Of a DNA stretch of 64,000 nt, positions 37,001 through 46,134 are shown piece after piece (within the stretch, counting starts at the first letter, position 1; every line of letters begins with the position of its first letter). The stretch covers positions 4,142,501 to 4,206,500 of the forward strand of contig NZ_JALJWR010000001.1 in assembly GCF_024169315.1 (NCBI RefSeq), read 5' to 3'. The position numbers were made by a program, and so were the translations under genes. The notes below the pieces were generated by a model, which worked only from the letters and a program-made list of their open reading frames with translations, was not told the origin of the DNA and ran no database searches. This DNA comes from Pseudomonas migulae (GTDB lineage: Bacteria > Pseudomonadota > Gammaproteobacteria > Pseudomonadales > Pseudomonadaceae).

Positions 37001-39913
37001 ATGCCGCTCGCCACGTTGATTCATCGCGCCAGTTTGCCCAGCCCGCAGGTGTCTGCGGCGCAAGCGCTAGAGCTGCTCGAAGGGCATTACGGGCTGAGCG
37101 GAAAGCTACAGGCGCTCGGCAGCCAGCAGGATCTCAACTACCGCGTTGACAGTAAGCATGGGCGTTTCGTCCTGAAAATCTGCCGGGGCGACTATTCGGC
37201 GCTGGAACTGCAAGCCCAGCATGCGGGGCTCAAGCATCTGGCCGAGCACTCCAACGTGCCGGTGCCGCGAGTGATTGCCGCCGAGAACGGCGCCGATCTG
37301 CTGTCACTTGAAGTCGGCGGACAAGCGGTGCATGTACGCCTGCTCGAATACATCGAGGGTCAGTCGCTCACACACCTGGATCATTTGCCTGGAGCCGTGG
37401 TGGCCGGTTTCGGCCGGCTCTGCGGTGAAATGGATCAGGCGCTGGCCGACTTCAACCATGCGGGGCTTGAACGCACCCTTCAGTGGGACGCGCGCCACGC
37501 CAATGCGTTGATCGCGCATTTGCTGCCGGTCATCGGGGATGACGCGCAGCGAGCGCTGATCGCGCAAGTGGCCGAACAGGCCGAGCGGCATTTGCAGCCG
37601 TTGGTGGACAAGTTGCCGGTGCAGGCCATCCACATGGACATCACCGATGACAACGTGGTCTGGGAGCGCGATTCGCAACGCCAGTGGCAACTGCAAGGCG
37701 TGATCGATTTCGGTGATCTGGTCCGCACCTGGCGCATTACCGACCTGTCGGTGACCTGCGCGGCGTTGCTGCACCATGCCGGTGGCGATCCGTTCTATAT
37801 TTTGCCGGCGGTCCAGGCCTATCACGCGGTCAACCCGTTGCAACACGAAGAACTGCTGGCGCTGTGGCCGCTGATCGTCGCGCGGGCGGCGGTGCTGGTG
37901 CTCAGCGGTGAACAGCAGGTCAGCATCGATCCGGGCAACCAATACAGTCGCGACAACCTGACCCACGAATGGGAAATTTTCCGCGTCGCCACCTCGGTGC
38001 CGCTGGCGCTGATGGAAGCGGCGATCCTCACCTCTGTCGGCCAGAGCCTGCCAGACATCGGCGGCGAAGGTTTCGCGCCGCTGCTGCCGAGCCTGGTCGG
38101 ACGTGAGTTCGCCTTGATCGACCTGGGCGTACTCAGCCCGCATTTCGAGGCCGGTAACTGGGAGCAGGAAGGGATCGATCAGCGTCTGTTGAGCGAAGCG
38201 GCGGCAGCGCACGGCTTGGCTGCCAGCCGTTACGGACAATATCGGTTGTCCCGCACCCGCCCCGACAGTGCCAGCGAGCCGGACACGTGCCCGCTGCATG
38301 TCGAGTTGCGAGTGCCCCACGGCACGGCGGTCGAATCGCCATTTGCCGGCGTGGTCCACCAACCGGCGCCGGGTGTGTTGCAACTCGACGGCCCGCAATT
38401 GAGCGTGCGGCTGTGGGGCGTGACGCCGTCGCTGCACACCGGCGCGGCGCTGGTCAAAGGCCAGGTGTTGGGCGCAGTCAGCGGTCCGTTGCGAGTGCAG
38501 CTGTGCCGAGGTGCTTCGTTCGATGCGCCGTTGTTTTGCACGCCGTCTCGTGCGCCGGCCTGGCAAGCGTTGTGTCCGTCGCCGGCGGTGCTGCTGGGGC
38601 TGGCGTGCGACGCTGAAGCGGAGCTTGATTCGCAGACCTTGCTGGCGCGCCGCGACGCCAGTTTCGCCCGGACCCAGAAACACTATTACGTCGACCCGCC
38701 ACGCATCGAACGCGGCTGGCGCAACCACCTGATCGACATGCAGGGCCGTTCCTACCTCGACATGCTCAACAACGTCGCGGTGCTCGGCCACGGTCATCCG
38801 CGTATGGCCGCAGTAGCCAGCCGTCAGTGGTCGCTGCTCAATACCAACTCGCGGTTCAACTACGCGGCGGTTGCCGAATTTTCCGAGCGTTTGCTGAAGC
38901 TGTCGCCGGAGGGCATGGACCGGGTGTTCCTGGTCAACAGCGGCAGCGAGGCCAATGACCTGGCGATCCGCCTGGCATGGGCCTACAGCGGTGGTCGCGA
39001 CATCGTCAGCGTGCTGGAGGCCTATCACGGCTGGACGGTGGGCGCGGACGCGGTTTCGACTTCGATTGCCGACAACCCCAAGGCCTTGAGCAGCCGCCCG
39101 GACTGGGTGCACCCGGTGACGGCGCCGAACACCTATCGCGGCGAATTCCGTGGTCCGGACAGTGCGCCGGATTATGTGCGCAGCGTCGAACACAACCTGG
39201 CGAAAATCGCTGAGCAGGGGCGCCAGCTGGGCGGTTTCATTTGCGAGCCGGTGTACGGCAATGCGGGCGGCATCTCGCTGCCGCCGGGGTATCTGAAAAA
39301 AGTCTACGGGTTGGTTCGTGCCCAGGGCGGCGTGTGCATCGCCGACGAAGTGCAGGTCGGCTACGGGCGTATGGGCCACTTCTTCTGGGGTTTCGAAGAA
39401 CAGGGCGTGGTGCCGGACATCATCACCATGGCCAAAGGCATGGGCAACGGCCAGCCGCTGGGCGCGGTGATTACCCGCCGGGAAATCGCCGAAGCGTTGG
39501 AAGCCGAAGGTTATTTCTTCTCGTCGGCGGGTGGCAGCCCGGTCAGTTGCCAGATCGGCATGGCCGTTCTGGATGTGATGGAAGAAGAAAAACTCTGGGA
39601 AAACGCCCAGGTCGTAGGCGGGTATTTCAAGGAGCGTCTTGAGGCGCTGATCGATAGTCATCCGTTGGTGGGCGCGGTGCACGGGTCCGGGTTTTATCTG
39701 GGTGTCGAATTGATCCGCGACCGCGAGACCCTGGAACCGGCGACTGAAGAAACCACGGCGTTGTGTGATCGCCTGCGGGAATTGGGGATCTTCATGCAGC
39801 CGACGGGGGATTATCTGAACGTCCTCAAGATCAAACCACCGATGGTGACATCGCGCCGGAGTGTGGATTTCTTTGTCGATATGTTGGCGAAGGTGCTCGC
39901 GGAGGGGCTGTAA
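37001..39913 (+). CDS. Three-part fusion: APH-type kinase domain, M23-like domain, class III aminotransferase
   Basis: 970 residues. Residues about 25-345 form an aminoglycoside-phosphotransferase/choline-kinase-like domain with the Brenner motif IHMDITDDNVVWE and VIDFGDLVRTW. About 430-530 is a beta-rich region like a lytic M23 or biotinyl-type domain (PHGTAVESPFAGVV...) without the zinc ligands. About 545-970 is a class III PLP aminotransferase: SGSEANDLAIRLA, CIADEVQVGYGRMG, and PLP-lysine Lys812 in TMAKGMGNGQPLG. The architecture matches AgxT2/phosphoethanolamine-lyase-like fusions in Pseudomonas. It may phosphorylate an amino alcohol and then act on it. The true substrate is unknown. Confidence 0.85.
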   Translation: MPLATLIHRASLPSPQVSAAQALELLEGHYGLSGKLQALGSQQDLNYRVDSKHGRFVLKICRGDYSALELQAQHAGLKHLAEHSNVPVPRVIAAENGADLLSLEVGGQAVHVRLLEYIEGQSLTHLDHLPGAVVAGFGRLCGEMDQALADFNHAGLERTLQWDARHANALIAHLLPVIGDDAQRALIAQVAEQAERHLQPLVDKLPVQAIHMDITDDNVVWERDSQRQWQLQGVIDFGDLVRTWRITDLSVTCAALLHHAGGDPFYILPAVQAYHAVNPLQHEELLALWPLIVARAAVLVLSGEQQVSIDPGNQYSRDNLTHEWEIFRVATSVPLALMEAAILTSVGQSLPDIGGEGFAPLLPSLVGREFALIDLGVLSPHFEAGNWEQEGIDQRLLSEAAAAHGLAASRYGQYRLSRTRPDSASEPDTCPLHVELRVPHGTAVESPFAGVVHQPAPGVLQLDGPQLSVRLWGVTPSLHTGAALVKGQVLGAVSGPLRVQLCRGASFDAPLFCTPSRAPAWQALCPSPAVLLGLACDAEAELDSQTLLARRDASFARTQKHYYVDPPRIERGWRNHLIDMQGRSYLDMLNNVAVLGHGHPRMAAVASRQWSLLNTNSRFNYAAVAEFSERLLKLSPEGMDRVFLVNSGSEANDLAIRLAWAYSGGRDIVSVLEAYHGWTVGADAVSTSIADNPKALSSRPDWVHPVTAPNTYRGEFRGPDSAPDYVRSVEHNLAKIAEQGRQLGGFICEPVYGNAGGISLPPGYLKKVYGLVRAQGGVCIADEVQVGYGRMGHFFWGFEEQGVVPDIITMAKGMGNGQPLGAVITRREIAEALEAEGYFFSSAGGSPVSCQIGMAVLDVMEEEKLWENAQVVGGYFKERLEALIDSHPLVGAVHGSGFYLGVELIRDRETLEPATEETTALCDRLRELGIFMQPTGDYLNVLKIKPPMVTSRRSVDFFVDMLAKVLAEGL

Positions 39914-39924
39914 ATACATCTCCC

Positions 39925-40019
39925 CTGTGGGAGCGGGCTTGCTCGCGAATGCGGTGGAATCAGCCGACAATTGTGTTGATTGACACACCGCATTCGCGAG
40001 CAAGCCCGCTCCCACAGGG
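39925..40019. repeat. REPIN (REP doublet), TGGGAGCGGG class
   Basis: CTGTGGGAGCGGGCTTGCTC and its inverted copy around a spacer with GCCGACAATTGTGTTGATTG. The 302-base gap before aguB otherwise holds only AT-rich promoter-like sequence (40030-40120). Confidence 0.93.
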
Positions 40020-40215
40020 GACGCTGATTTGCCGATTATTATCTGGTTTAAGCGCTGTTGTTTTCGACAGAAGGAAGATTAATCGCTTTTAAAGCCGATT
40101 TTTATCGGCTATAAAGTCGCCATTGCCCACGGCGTGCTTCATCACGCCCGTGCTTCCCGTTTCTGTCATTAGTCGATGCCAAACTCGACTCACAGCACTT
40201 GCCCGGAGATGATTC

Positions 40216-41094
40216 ATGAGCCGTATCGTTACCGTCGCCGCCACCCAGATGGCCTGTTCCTGGGACCTTGAAGCCAACCTCGAAACCGCTGAAAGGCTGG
40301 TCCGTGAGGCCGCGGCCAAAGGCGCGCAGATCATCCTGATCCAGGAACTGTTCGAGGCGCCGTACTTCTGCCAGAAGCCCAACCCGGATTACCTGCAATT
40401 GGCCACGACGGTGGAAGACAACGTCGCCATCAAGCATTTCCAGAAAGTCGCCAGAGAACTGCAAGTGGTGCTGCCGATCAGCTTCTATGAACGGGCCGGC
40501 CGCGCGCGTTTCAACAGCATCGCGATCATCGATGCCGACGGCAGCAACCTCGGGATTTATCGTAAAAGCCACATCCCGGATGGCCCTGGCTACCACGAGA
40601 AGTACTACTTCAACCCGGGCGACACCGGTTTCAAAGTCTGGAATACCCGTTACGCGAAAATCGGCGTGGGCATCTGCTGGGATCAGTGGTTCCCCGAGTG
40701 CGCCCGCAGCATGGCGTTGCTGGGTGCGGAAATTCTGTTCTACCCGACCGCCATCGGCAGCGAGCCGCACGACAAAACCATCTCGTCCCGCGACCACTGG
40801 CAGCGTGTGCAGCAGGGCCATGCCGGCGCCAACCTGATGCCGCTGATCGCCAGTAACCGTATCGGCAACGAGGAGCAAGACGGGTACGACATCACCTTCT
40901 ATGGCTCGTCGTTTATCGCTAACCAGTTCGGCGAGAAGGTCCAGGAACTCGATAAAACCGAAGAAGGCGTGCTGGTTCACAGCTTCGACCTCGACGAGCT
41001 GGAACACATCCGCAGCGCATGGGGCTCGTTCCGTGATCGTCGCCCGAACCTATACAATGCGCTCAAAACCCTCGACGGTTCCCTGGAGTCCTGA
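40216..41094 (+). CDS. aguB: N-carbamoylputrescine amidase AguB
   Basis: 292 residues, carbon-nitrogen hydrolase family. The catalytic Glu-Lys-Cys triad is visible: Glu in [12 protein letters not shown], Lys in [15 protein letters not shown], Cys154 in [15 protein letters not shown]. It hydrolyses N-carbamoylputrescine to putrescine, CO2 and ammonia. aguA follows 4 bases downstream, forming the agmatine-to-putrescine pathway. GGAGATGATTC precedes the ATG. Confidence 0.96.
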   Translation: MSRIVTVAATQMACSWDLEANLETAERLVREAAAKGAQIILIQELFEAPYFCQKPNPDYLQLATTVEDNVAIKHFQKVARELQVVLPISFYERAGRARFNSIAIIDADGSNLGIYRKSHIPDGPGYHEKYYFNPGDTGFKVWNTRYAKIGVGICWDQWFPECARSMALLGAEILFYPTAIGSEPHDKTISSRDHWQRVQQGHAGANLMPLIASNRIGNEEQDGYDITFYGSSFIANQFGEKVQELDKTEEGVLVHSFDLDELEHIRSAWGSFRDRRPNLYNALKTLDGSLES

Positions 41095-41098
41095 CCGC

Positions 41099-42205
41099 AT
41101 GACCACTTTAAACAGCAGCCCGCGTGCCGACGGCTTCTACATGCCCGCCGAGTGGGCGCCTCAAACCCAGACCTGGATGATCTGGCCCGAGCGTCCGGAC
41201 AACTGGCGCCTCGGTGGCAAGCCGGCGCAAGCCGCCCACGTGGCGGTGGCCAAGGCCATCGCGCGTTTTGAACCGGTGACTGTGGCGGTGTCCGCCGGAC
41301 AGTACGAAAATGCTCGCGCCCGTCTCGACGTGCCGAATATTCGTGTGGTCGAGATGTCCAGTGACGACGCCTGGGTCCGCGACACGGGGCCGACATTCGT
41401 TATCAATAACCGCGGCGAAGTCCGCGGTGTGAACTGGGATTTCAATTCGTGGGGCGGTTTTGACGGTGGCCTGTATTCGCCGTGGAACCGTGATTCGCAG
41501 GTCGGCGGCAAGATCCTCGAGATTGAACGTAGCCCGCGTTATCGCACCAAGGGCTTTGTGCTCGAAGGCGGTTCGATCCACGTTGATGGTGAAGGCACGC
41601 TGATCACGACCGAGGAATGCCTGCTCAACCGCAATCGCAACCCGCACTTGAACCGTGCAGAAATCGAAGCGGTGCTCAGCGCGAACCTGGCGGTGGATAA
41701 AATCATCTGGCTGCCGGACGGTTTGTTTAACGACGAAACCGACGGTCATGTGGATAACTTCTGCTGCTACGTGCGTCCGGGTGAAGTATTGCTGGCCTGG
41801 ACCGACGACCCGCAAGACCCGAACTACCCGCGCTGCCAGGCGGCGATGAAAGTGCTGGAAAGCAGCACCGACGCCAAGGGTCGCCCGTTCACGGTGCACA
41901 AGATGCCGATTCCCGGGCCGCTGTATGCGACCGAAGAAGAGTGTGCCGGTGTCGACCCGGTAGACGGAACTCAGGAACGCAATCCGACCGTTCGTCTGGC
42001 CGGTTCCTACGTGAACTTCCTCATCGTCAACGGCGGCATCATCGCGCCGAGCTTCGACGATCCGCTGGATGGTCCCGCAAAAGAGATTTTGCAGAGCCTG
42101 TTCCCGCAGCACGAAGTCGTCATGGTGCCGGGCCGCGAACTGTTACTGGGCGGCGGTAACATCCACTGCCTTACCCAACAGCAGCCTGCGCCGCACAAGG
42201 AGTGA
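41099..42205 (+). CDS. aguA: Agmatine deiminase AguA
   Basis: 368 residues from the ATG at 41099; longer upstream frames overlap aguB and are not coding. Peptidyl-arginine-deiminase-like fold: [59 protein letters not shown] (catalytic His) and [11 protein letters not shown] with catalytic Cys357. It deiminates agmatine to N-carbamoylputrescine, the substrate of the preceding AguB. A terminator follows. Confidence 0.96.
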   Translation: MTTLNSSPRADGFYMPAEWAPQTQTWMIWPERPDNWRLGGKPAQAAHVAVAKAIARFEPVTVAVSAGQYENARARLDVPNIRVVEMSSDDAWVRDTGPTFVINNRGEVRGVNWDFNSWGGFDGGLYSPWNRDSQVGGKILEIERSPRYRTKGFVLEGGSIHVDGEGTLITTEECLLNRNRNPHLNRAEIEAVLSANLAVDKIIWLPDGLFNDETDGHVDNFCCYVRPGEVLLAWTDDPQDPNYPRCQAAMKVLESSTDAKGRPFTVHKMPIPGPLYATEEECAGVDPVDGTQERNPTVRLAGSYVNFLIVNGGIIAPSFDDPLDGPAKEILQSLFPQHEVVMVPGRELLLGGGNIHCLTQQQPAPHKE

Positions 42206-42272
42206 GTGCCGTTGTAACAGCCTGAGTTGATTGGAAAATCACTCAGGCAACGGTTTTACTTCGACACCTCGC

Positions 42273-42309
42273 AAAAAGCCCGCAGCCCATCAGGACTGCG
42301 GGCTTTTTT
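42273..42309 (+). terminator. Rho-independent terminator after aguBA
   Basis: AAAAAGCCCGCAG-loop-CTGCGGGCTTTTTT: an 8-bp GC-rich core extended by A/T pairs, 68 bases after the aguA stop. Confidence 0.93.
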
Positions 42310-42449
42310 GTATCCGCTGGTCGGCCGTCCCGATACATTGGCACAGCTCTTGTATCTCTCCTGACGAGAAACAGGGAGGGGAGAACTTCGATGTTCTGTC
42401 ATAAACCTTGGATAAGTTAGCCGCTCACAAACCAGGAGAGAGCGCGGAA

Positions 42450-42662
42450 ATGAACGCCGAAATGAACGTAGTGAGCGAGCGGGCACTGCATCCCCTGGCA
42501 GTAAACAGCGAATCGCTCCAGATCCTGGCGCACTGGTTGAAGTCCAATGGAACGCGTCAGATCAGGGAGCCTGATCCGCGCCGGATGATGATCGAGCGCT
42601 ACCCCGCTGGTTTATTCAGCGAAGCGGAGCTGGATGCGTTGTGGGATGTGATGGAAGGATAA
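42450..42662 (+). CDS. Small conserved protein of unknown function
   Basis: 70 residues from the ATG at 42450, with GGAGAG about 9 bases upstream; a second ATG four codons in is possible. Acidic, no signal peptide or membrane segment. The C-terminal half (DPRRMMIERYPAGLFSEAELDALWDVMEG) looks like a compact helical unit. It stands alone between two terminators, with a strong GAACTTCGATGTTC hairpin in its leader (42384-42397). Not recognised. Confidence 0.65.
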   Translation: MNAEMNVVSERALHPLAVNSESLQILAHWLKSNGTRQIREPDPRRMMIERYPAGLFSEAELDALWDVMEG

Positions 42663-42686
42663 AAAAGAACAACAACGGATTGATAA

Positions 42687-42716
42687 AAGCGCTGCCGGGA
42701 AGGCGGCGCTTTTTTA
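42687..42716 (+). terminator. Rho-independent terminator of the 70-residue protein gene
   Basis: AAAAGCGCTGCC-GGGAA-GGCGGCGCTTTTTT, 24 bases after the stop. Its presence supports the small upstream gene being real. Confidence 0.88.
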
Positions 42717-42765
42717 TGGGCGAAGGGTTTGTGTGCGGAATGCATGCTAACTGTCACTATCAAAC

Positions 42766-42860
42766 CCTGTGGGAGCGGGCTTGCCCGCGATGGCAGCCGG
42801 TCAGTCAGCATTGATGTCGACTGACCCACCGCTATCGCGAGCAAGCTCGCTCCCACAGGG
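42766..42860. repeat. REPIN (REP doublet), TGGGAGCGGG class
   Basis: CTGTGGGAGCGGGCTTGCCC and the inverted GCGAGCAAGCTCGCTCCCAC around a spacer with CAGCATTGATGTCGACTGAC. Located at the 3' end of the TonB receptor gene. Confidence 0.93.
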
Positions 42861-42871
42861 TATTGCGGTGT

Positions 42872-44965
42872 TTAGAAACTGTAGGTCCCGGTCACCACCA
42901 GGCTGCGCGGCTCACCCGGTTGAATCTGCGCCGCGCTGGTGGCCGACGAGTAATAGGTTTTATCACTGATGTTGTTCAGCGCCGCGCGCAAATCCCAGTC
43001 CTTCTGACGGAACCCGGTTAGTGCATCCCAGCGGCCATAACCTGGCAGGACGGTGGTGTTGAGGTTATCCGCATAACGGTCGCCCACCAGGGTCAGGCCG
43101 GTTTCGGCGTACCAGCCCATTTCCGGTTTCCAGGTCAGGAACAGACTGCCGTTGTGCTTGGCCACGTTGCTGATGCGCTTGCCTTCAAAACCGTTGTTGT
43201 CCTTCTCGACTGTCGCGTCCTGCACACCCACGCCACCTCGCACGTACCAGTTGCCGGCAATCTTGCCGGTGCCGGTCAGCTCGATCCCGCGGGAACGTTG
43301 CAGGCCGCTGAGCAAGGTCACGGTCGGGTTGAGCGGGTCGCTGGTGCGACGGTTGTAGAGCTCCAGTTCGTAGATCGCCAGCGTGGTGCTCAGGCGATCG
43401 TCGAGCCAGTCGCTTTTCACGCCGATTTCTTTCTGCTTGGTCAGCTCGGGGCTCAGGTCGTTGGTATTGCCGGCGGCGCCCGGGGTGATGCCGATCAAAC
43501 CGCCGCCGACCGGCGAAAAGGTTTTGGTCCAGGAGGCGTAGAAGGAATGATTCTGCAGTGGCGTCCAGACCACTCCCACCCGCGGGCTGGTGCTGTGACT
43601 GTCGCGGTCTTCGGACAGGTTGCGCAGCTTGTTGGTCGACTCGATGTCGAAGGTGTCGTAGCGCAGACCGGCCAGCAATTGCCATTGATCGTTCAGGCGC
43701 AGCTGATCCTGAACATATACCGCACGGCTTTCGACTTCGGTGTGGTTGTCGCTGGACACTTGCATGCGCCCGGTATGGCGCAAATCCCGATCCGGGTTAT
43801 ACAGATCCAGCGACGGCACGGCCTGGCGGCCAGGCCCGGTAGTGGCCGCTGTGTAGAGTTTCGGATCACGGCGCTGACTGCCGATTTCGACGCCGGTGAG
43901 CAGGCGATGCTCAAGGCCGAACGTATCGAAGCCACCTTCCAGCTCAATGTTGTTGTAGACATTGCGAGTGGTCAGGTCCTGCTGCCAATGCTGGCGCGTG
44001 ACCCGGTTGGTCGCCGGTGTGTAGCCGGTGAGGTAGGTGTTGTCGAAATCGCTGTCGAGCTTGAACACACCCAGCGTCTGGCGCAGTTGCCAGTTTTCGT
44101 TGATGTCGTAGCTGAGTTTCGAGCGCAGGGATTGCGACTTGTCGTCGATGAAATCGTGATCGCTGCCGTAGGTCGTATCCCGTCCGACGTCGGCCGGGCG
44201 TCCGTTTACACCGGGGATTCCGCGATCCGGCGTACGGTTGTAGCGGCTGTATTCGTACTGCACCAACCAGTTCAGGTCGGGTGTCAGTTGCCAGCTCATA
44301 GACGGCGCAAACAACTGGCGATTGCCGCTGACGCCATCTCGAAAGCTGTTCTGGTCCATGTTGCCCATGTTCAGGCGCAGGCTGATGTTCTCGCTGGGAT
44401 CGGTGCTCAGGTCCGCGTAAAGGCTGCGCAAGTCGTTGCTGCCGCCCTGGGCTTCAATGGAAGAGCGGCGTCCGAACTCCGGTAATTTGCTGACCCGGTT
44501 GACGATCCCGCCCTGACTGCCACGGCCGTACAACACCGCAGCCGGGCCTTTGAGGACTTCGATGCGTTCGATGTTGTGCAGGTCGCGCACGTACTGACTG
44601 TCGTCGCGGATGCCGTCCAGATAGAAATCGTTACTGGCGTCGAAACCGCGGATGCGCAGACTGTCGAAGCGGGTGTCGGCGCCGCTGCTGACGTTGGGAA
44701 TGCCGCTCAGGGCGGTGCCCAGATCGTTGGTGCCGTAATCGACGACATTTGAGGTTTTTATCGAGTCGATGGCTTGTGGCACGTAGCGCACGGGGGTGGC
44801 GGTGCGGGTCGCGGTGCTGGTTTCTTTTACGCGTGGGTCGTCGGCTTCCGCTTCGGCGCTGATGGAGGTTTCTGGCAATGTCGTAGGGGCGGCGTAGGAG
44901 ACACCGGCAGATAGCAAGGCAGAGAGCCCAAGACTGAAAGGCGTAAGACGAAAAGGGGCAGGCAT
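42872..44965 (-). CDS. TonB-dependent siderophore receptor (FhuA/Fiu-like)
   Basis: 697 residues. Signal peptide (about 1-25, ending SYA), a TonB-box-like start of the mature region (TLPETSISAEAE), a plug domain with TSNVVDYGTNDLGTALSGIPNVSS, IRGFDASNDFYLDGIRDDSQYVRD and VLKGPAAVLYGRGSQGG, and a 22-strand barrel ending in the required aromatic residue (VVTGTYSF). It imports ferric siderophores, likely catecholate or ferrichrome type, across the outer membrane. A Fur-box-like site lies 50 bases before the start, so iron repression is expected. Confidence 0.93.
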   Translation of the reverse strand: MPAPFRLTPFSLGLSALLSAGVSYAAPTTLPETSISAEAEADDPRVKETSTATRTATPVRYVPQAIDSIKTSNVVDYGTNDLGTALSGIPNVSSGADTRFDSLRIRGFDASNDFYLDGIRDDSQYVRDLHNIERIEVLKGPAAVLYGRGSQGGIVNRVSKLPEFGRRSSIEAQGGSNDLRSLYADLSTDPSENISLRLNMGNMDQNSFRDGVSGNRQLFAPSMSWQLTPDLNWLVQYEYSRYNRTPDRGIPGVNGRPADVGRDTTYGSDHDFIDDKSQSLRSKLSYDINENWQLRQTLGVFKLDSDFDNTYLTGYTPATNRVTRQHWQQDLTTRNVYNNIELEGGFDTFGLEHRLLTGVEIGSQRRDPKLYTAATTGPGRQAVPSLDLYNPDRDLRHTGRMQVSSDNHTEVESRAVYVQDQLRLNDQWQLLAGLRYDTFDIESTNKLRNLSEDRDSHSTSPRVGVVWTPLQNHSFYASWTKTFSPVGGGLIGITPGAAGNTNDLSPELTKQKEIGVKSDWLDDRLSTTLAIYELELYNRRTSDPLNPTVTLLSGLQRSRGIELTGTGKIAGNWYVRGGVGVQDATVEKDNNGFEGKRISNVAKHNGSLFLTWKPEMGWYAETGLTLVGDRYADNLNTTVLPGYGRWDALTGFRQKDWDLRAALNNISDKTYYSSATSAAQIQPGEPRSLVVTGTYSF

Positions 44966-45014
44966 TGAAGGACGCGTCCGTAGGATATTGGGGGTCTTGC
45001 GTGTGGGCGCGAAT

Positions 45015-45033
45015 GATAATGCGTGCTATTTAC
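45015..45033 (-). promoter_or_regulatory. Fur-box-like operator upstream of the TonB receptor gene
   Basis: GATAATGCGTGCTATTTAC on the plus strand agrees at 11 of 19 positions with the Fur consensus GATAATGATAATCATTATC, including the whole GATAATG half and the ATT core of the other half. Its position 50-68 bases before the receptor ATG suits a repressor site. Confidence 0.65.
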
Positions 45034-45222
45034 TTTCGTGAATTATTCCTGAAAAGTTACGCTGATTGATTGTTTCAATTTGTGTCTTGGTTGTTACAGA
45101 ACGTGGGAGGTATTCGACCGATTCCTGAAACAGACTGAAAGCCATTCCAGCGTTTTTCAGAAACAGAAGGAGGGCTAACCTGCCGGCATCGAAATTCCCT
45201 GACTTTGCGCCGGAGCCGTCCC

Positions 45223-45891
45223 ATGATCCTTCACTACATTTACGATCCGTTTTGCGGCTGGTGCTACGGTGCCGAACCGCTGGTGCAAGCCGCCCAGGCA
45301 GTCCTGCCGGTGATTGCCCATGGCGGTGGCATGATGACGGGCGCCAACCGCCAGAGCGTCTCGCCCCACTTGCGCAACTACGTGATACCCCACGACCGGC
45401 GCATCGCCGAGTACACCGCTCAGCCATTCGGCGAAGCCTATTTCGAAGGTTTGATGCGCGATGAGACGGCGGTGTTCGATTCCGCTCCACCGATTGCCGC
45501 CGTGCTCGCGGCCGAGCAGATCGCGGGCCGTGGACTGGCATTGCTGGGACGTTTACAGAGCGCCCATTACGTGGAAGGTCGGCGCATTGCCGATGAAGCC
45601 GTATTGTTTGAACTCGCCCACGACATCGGCCTGGAACCTGAAGCCTTCGAGAGTGCGTTCAAAAACGCCGACACCGATCGCCACATCAAGGCCAGTCGCG
45701 ACCTGTTGGCCAACATCGGTGGCCATGGTTTCCCTACCTTCGCCCAGGAGCAGGATGGCCAGTTCACGCTGGTCGATATCGGGCCGTGGCTCGGCAAGCC
45801 GCAAGCTTTTGCGGCCTGGCTGAGTCAGTCGCTTCCCGTGCAAGCCGCTTCAACCGGGTTTCAAGCGTGTGGGCTCAACGGCTGCGATTAA
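45223..45891 (+). CDS. DsbA-family thioredoxin-fold protein
   Basis: 222 residues from the ATG at 45223 (GGAG 7 bases upstream; the earlier in-frame ATG at 45205 has none). The redox motif Cys11-Gly-Trp-Cys14 (YDPFCGWCYG) starts the fold and an alpha-helical insert and GFPTFAQEQDGQF (cis-Pro loop) follow. No signal peptide, so it is cytosolic and of the 2-hydroxychromene isomerase/FrnE-like subgroup rather than periplasmic DsbA. Divergent from the TonB receptor; function not known. Confidence 0.85.
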   Translation: MILHYIYDPFCGWCYGAEPLVQAAQAVLPVIAHGGGMMTGANRQSVSPHLRNYVIPHDRRIAEYTAQPFGEAYFEGLMRDETAVFDSAPPIAAVLAAEQIAGRGLALLGRLQSAHYVEGRRIADEAVLFELAHDIGLEPEAFESAFKNADTDRHIKASRDLLANIGGHGFPTFAQEQDGQFTLVDIGPWLGKPQAFAAWLSQSLPVQAASTGFQACGLNGCD

Positions 45892-45936
45892 AAACTTCTT
45901 AGACGATTTTCGCCTATTCACAGACGATTCATGAAA

Positions 45937-45966
45937 TTGACACAGGGTTCAGGGCGCGACTAGCAT
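45937..45966 (+). promoter_or_regulatory. Candidate sigma-70 promoter before a short transcript
   Basis: TTGACA (45937-45942), an 18-bp spacer, then TAGCAT (45961-45966). Transcription would start near 45973 and meet the strong terminator at 46011-46049, giving an RNA of about 75-80 bases. It could be a small RNA or the leader of the porin gene at 46135 with an attenuator. Evidence is only the motifs. Confidence 0.4.
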
Positions 45967-46010
45967 TCGCCCTAACGCCTGTGGCCAACCGCCATGACTC
46001 AAAAAATAAT

Positions 46011-46049
46011 AAAAAGGCCCGCCGCGATTATTCGTGGGCGGGCCTTTTT
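46011..46049. terminator. Strong bidirectional terminator upstream of the OprD-type porin gene
   Basis: AAAAAGGCCCGCC, a 13-base loop, GGCGGGCCTTTTT: a perfect 13-bp stem with T-run. It lies 120 bases after the DsbA-family gene stop and 86 bases before the porin start. Confidence 0.92.
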
Positions 46050-46134
46050 GTTTCGGGGTGAAAAAAGAGTGCGATAGCGCCGTTTCAGCCGTTCGACACA
46101 GCGCGTATCAACCCGTAATAAGGAAAAGAACAAA

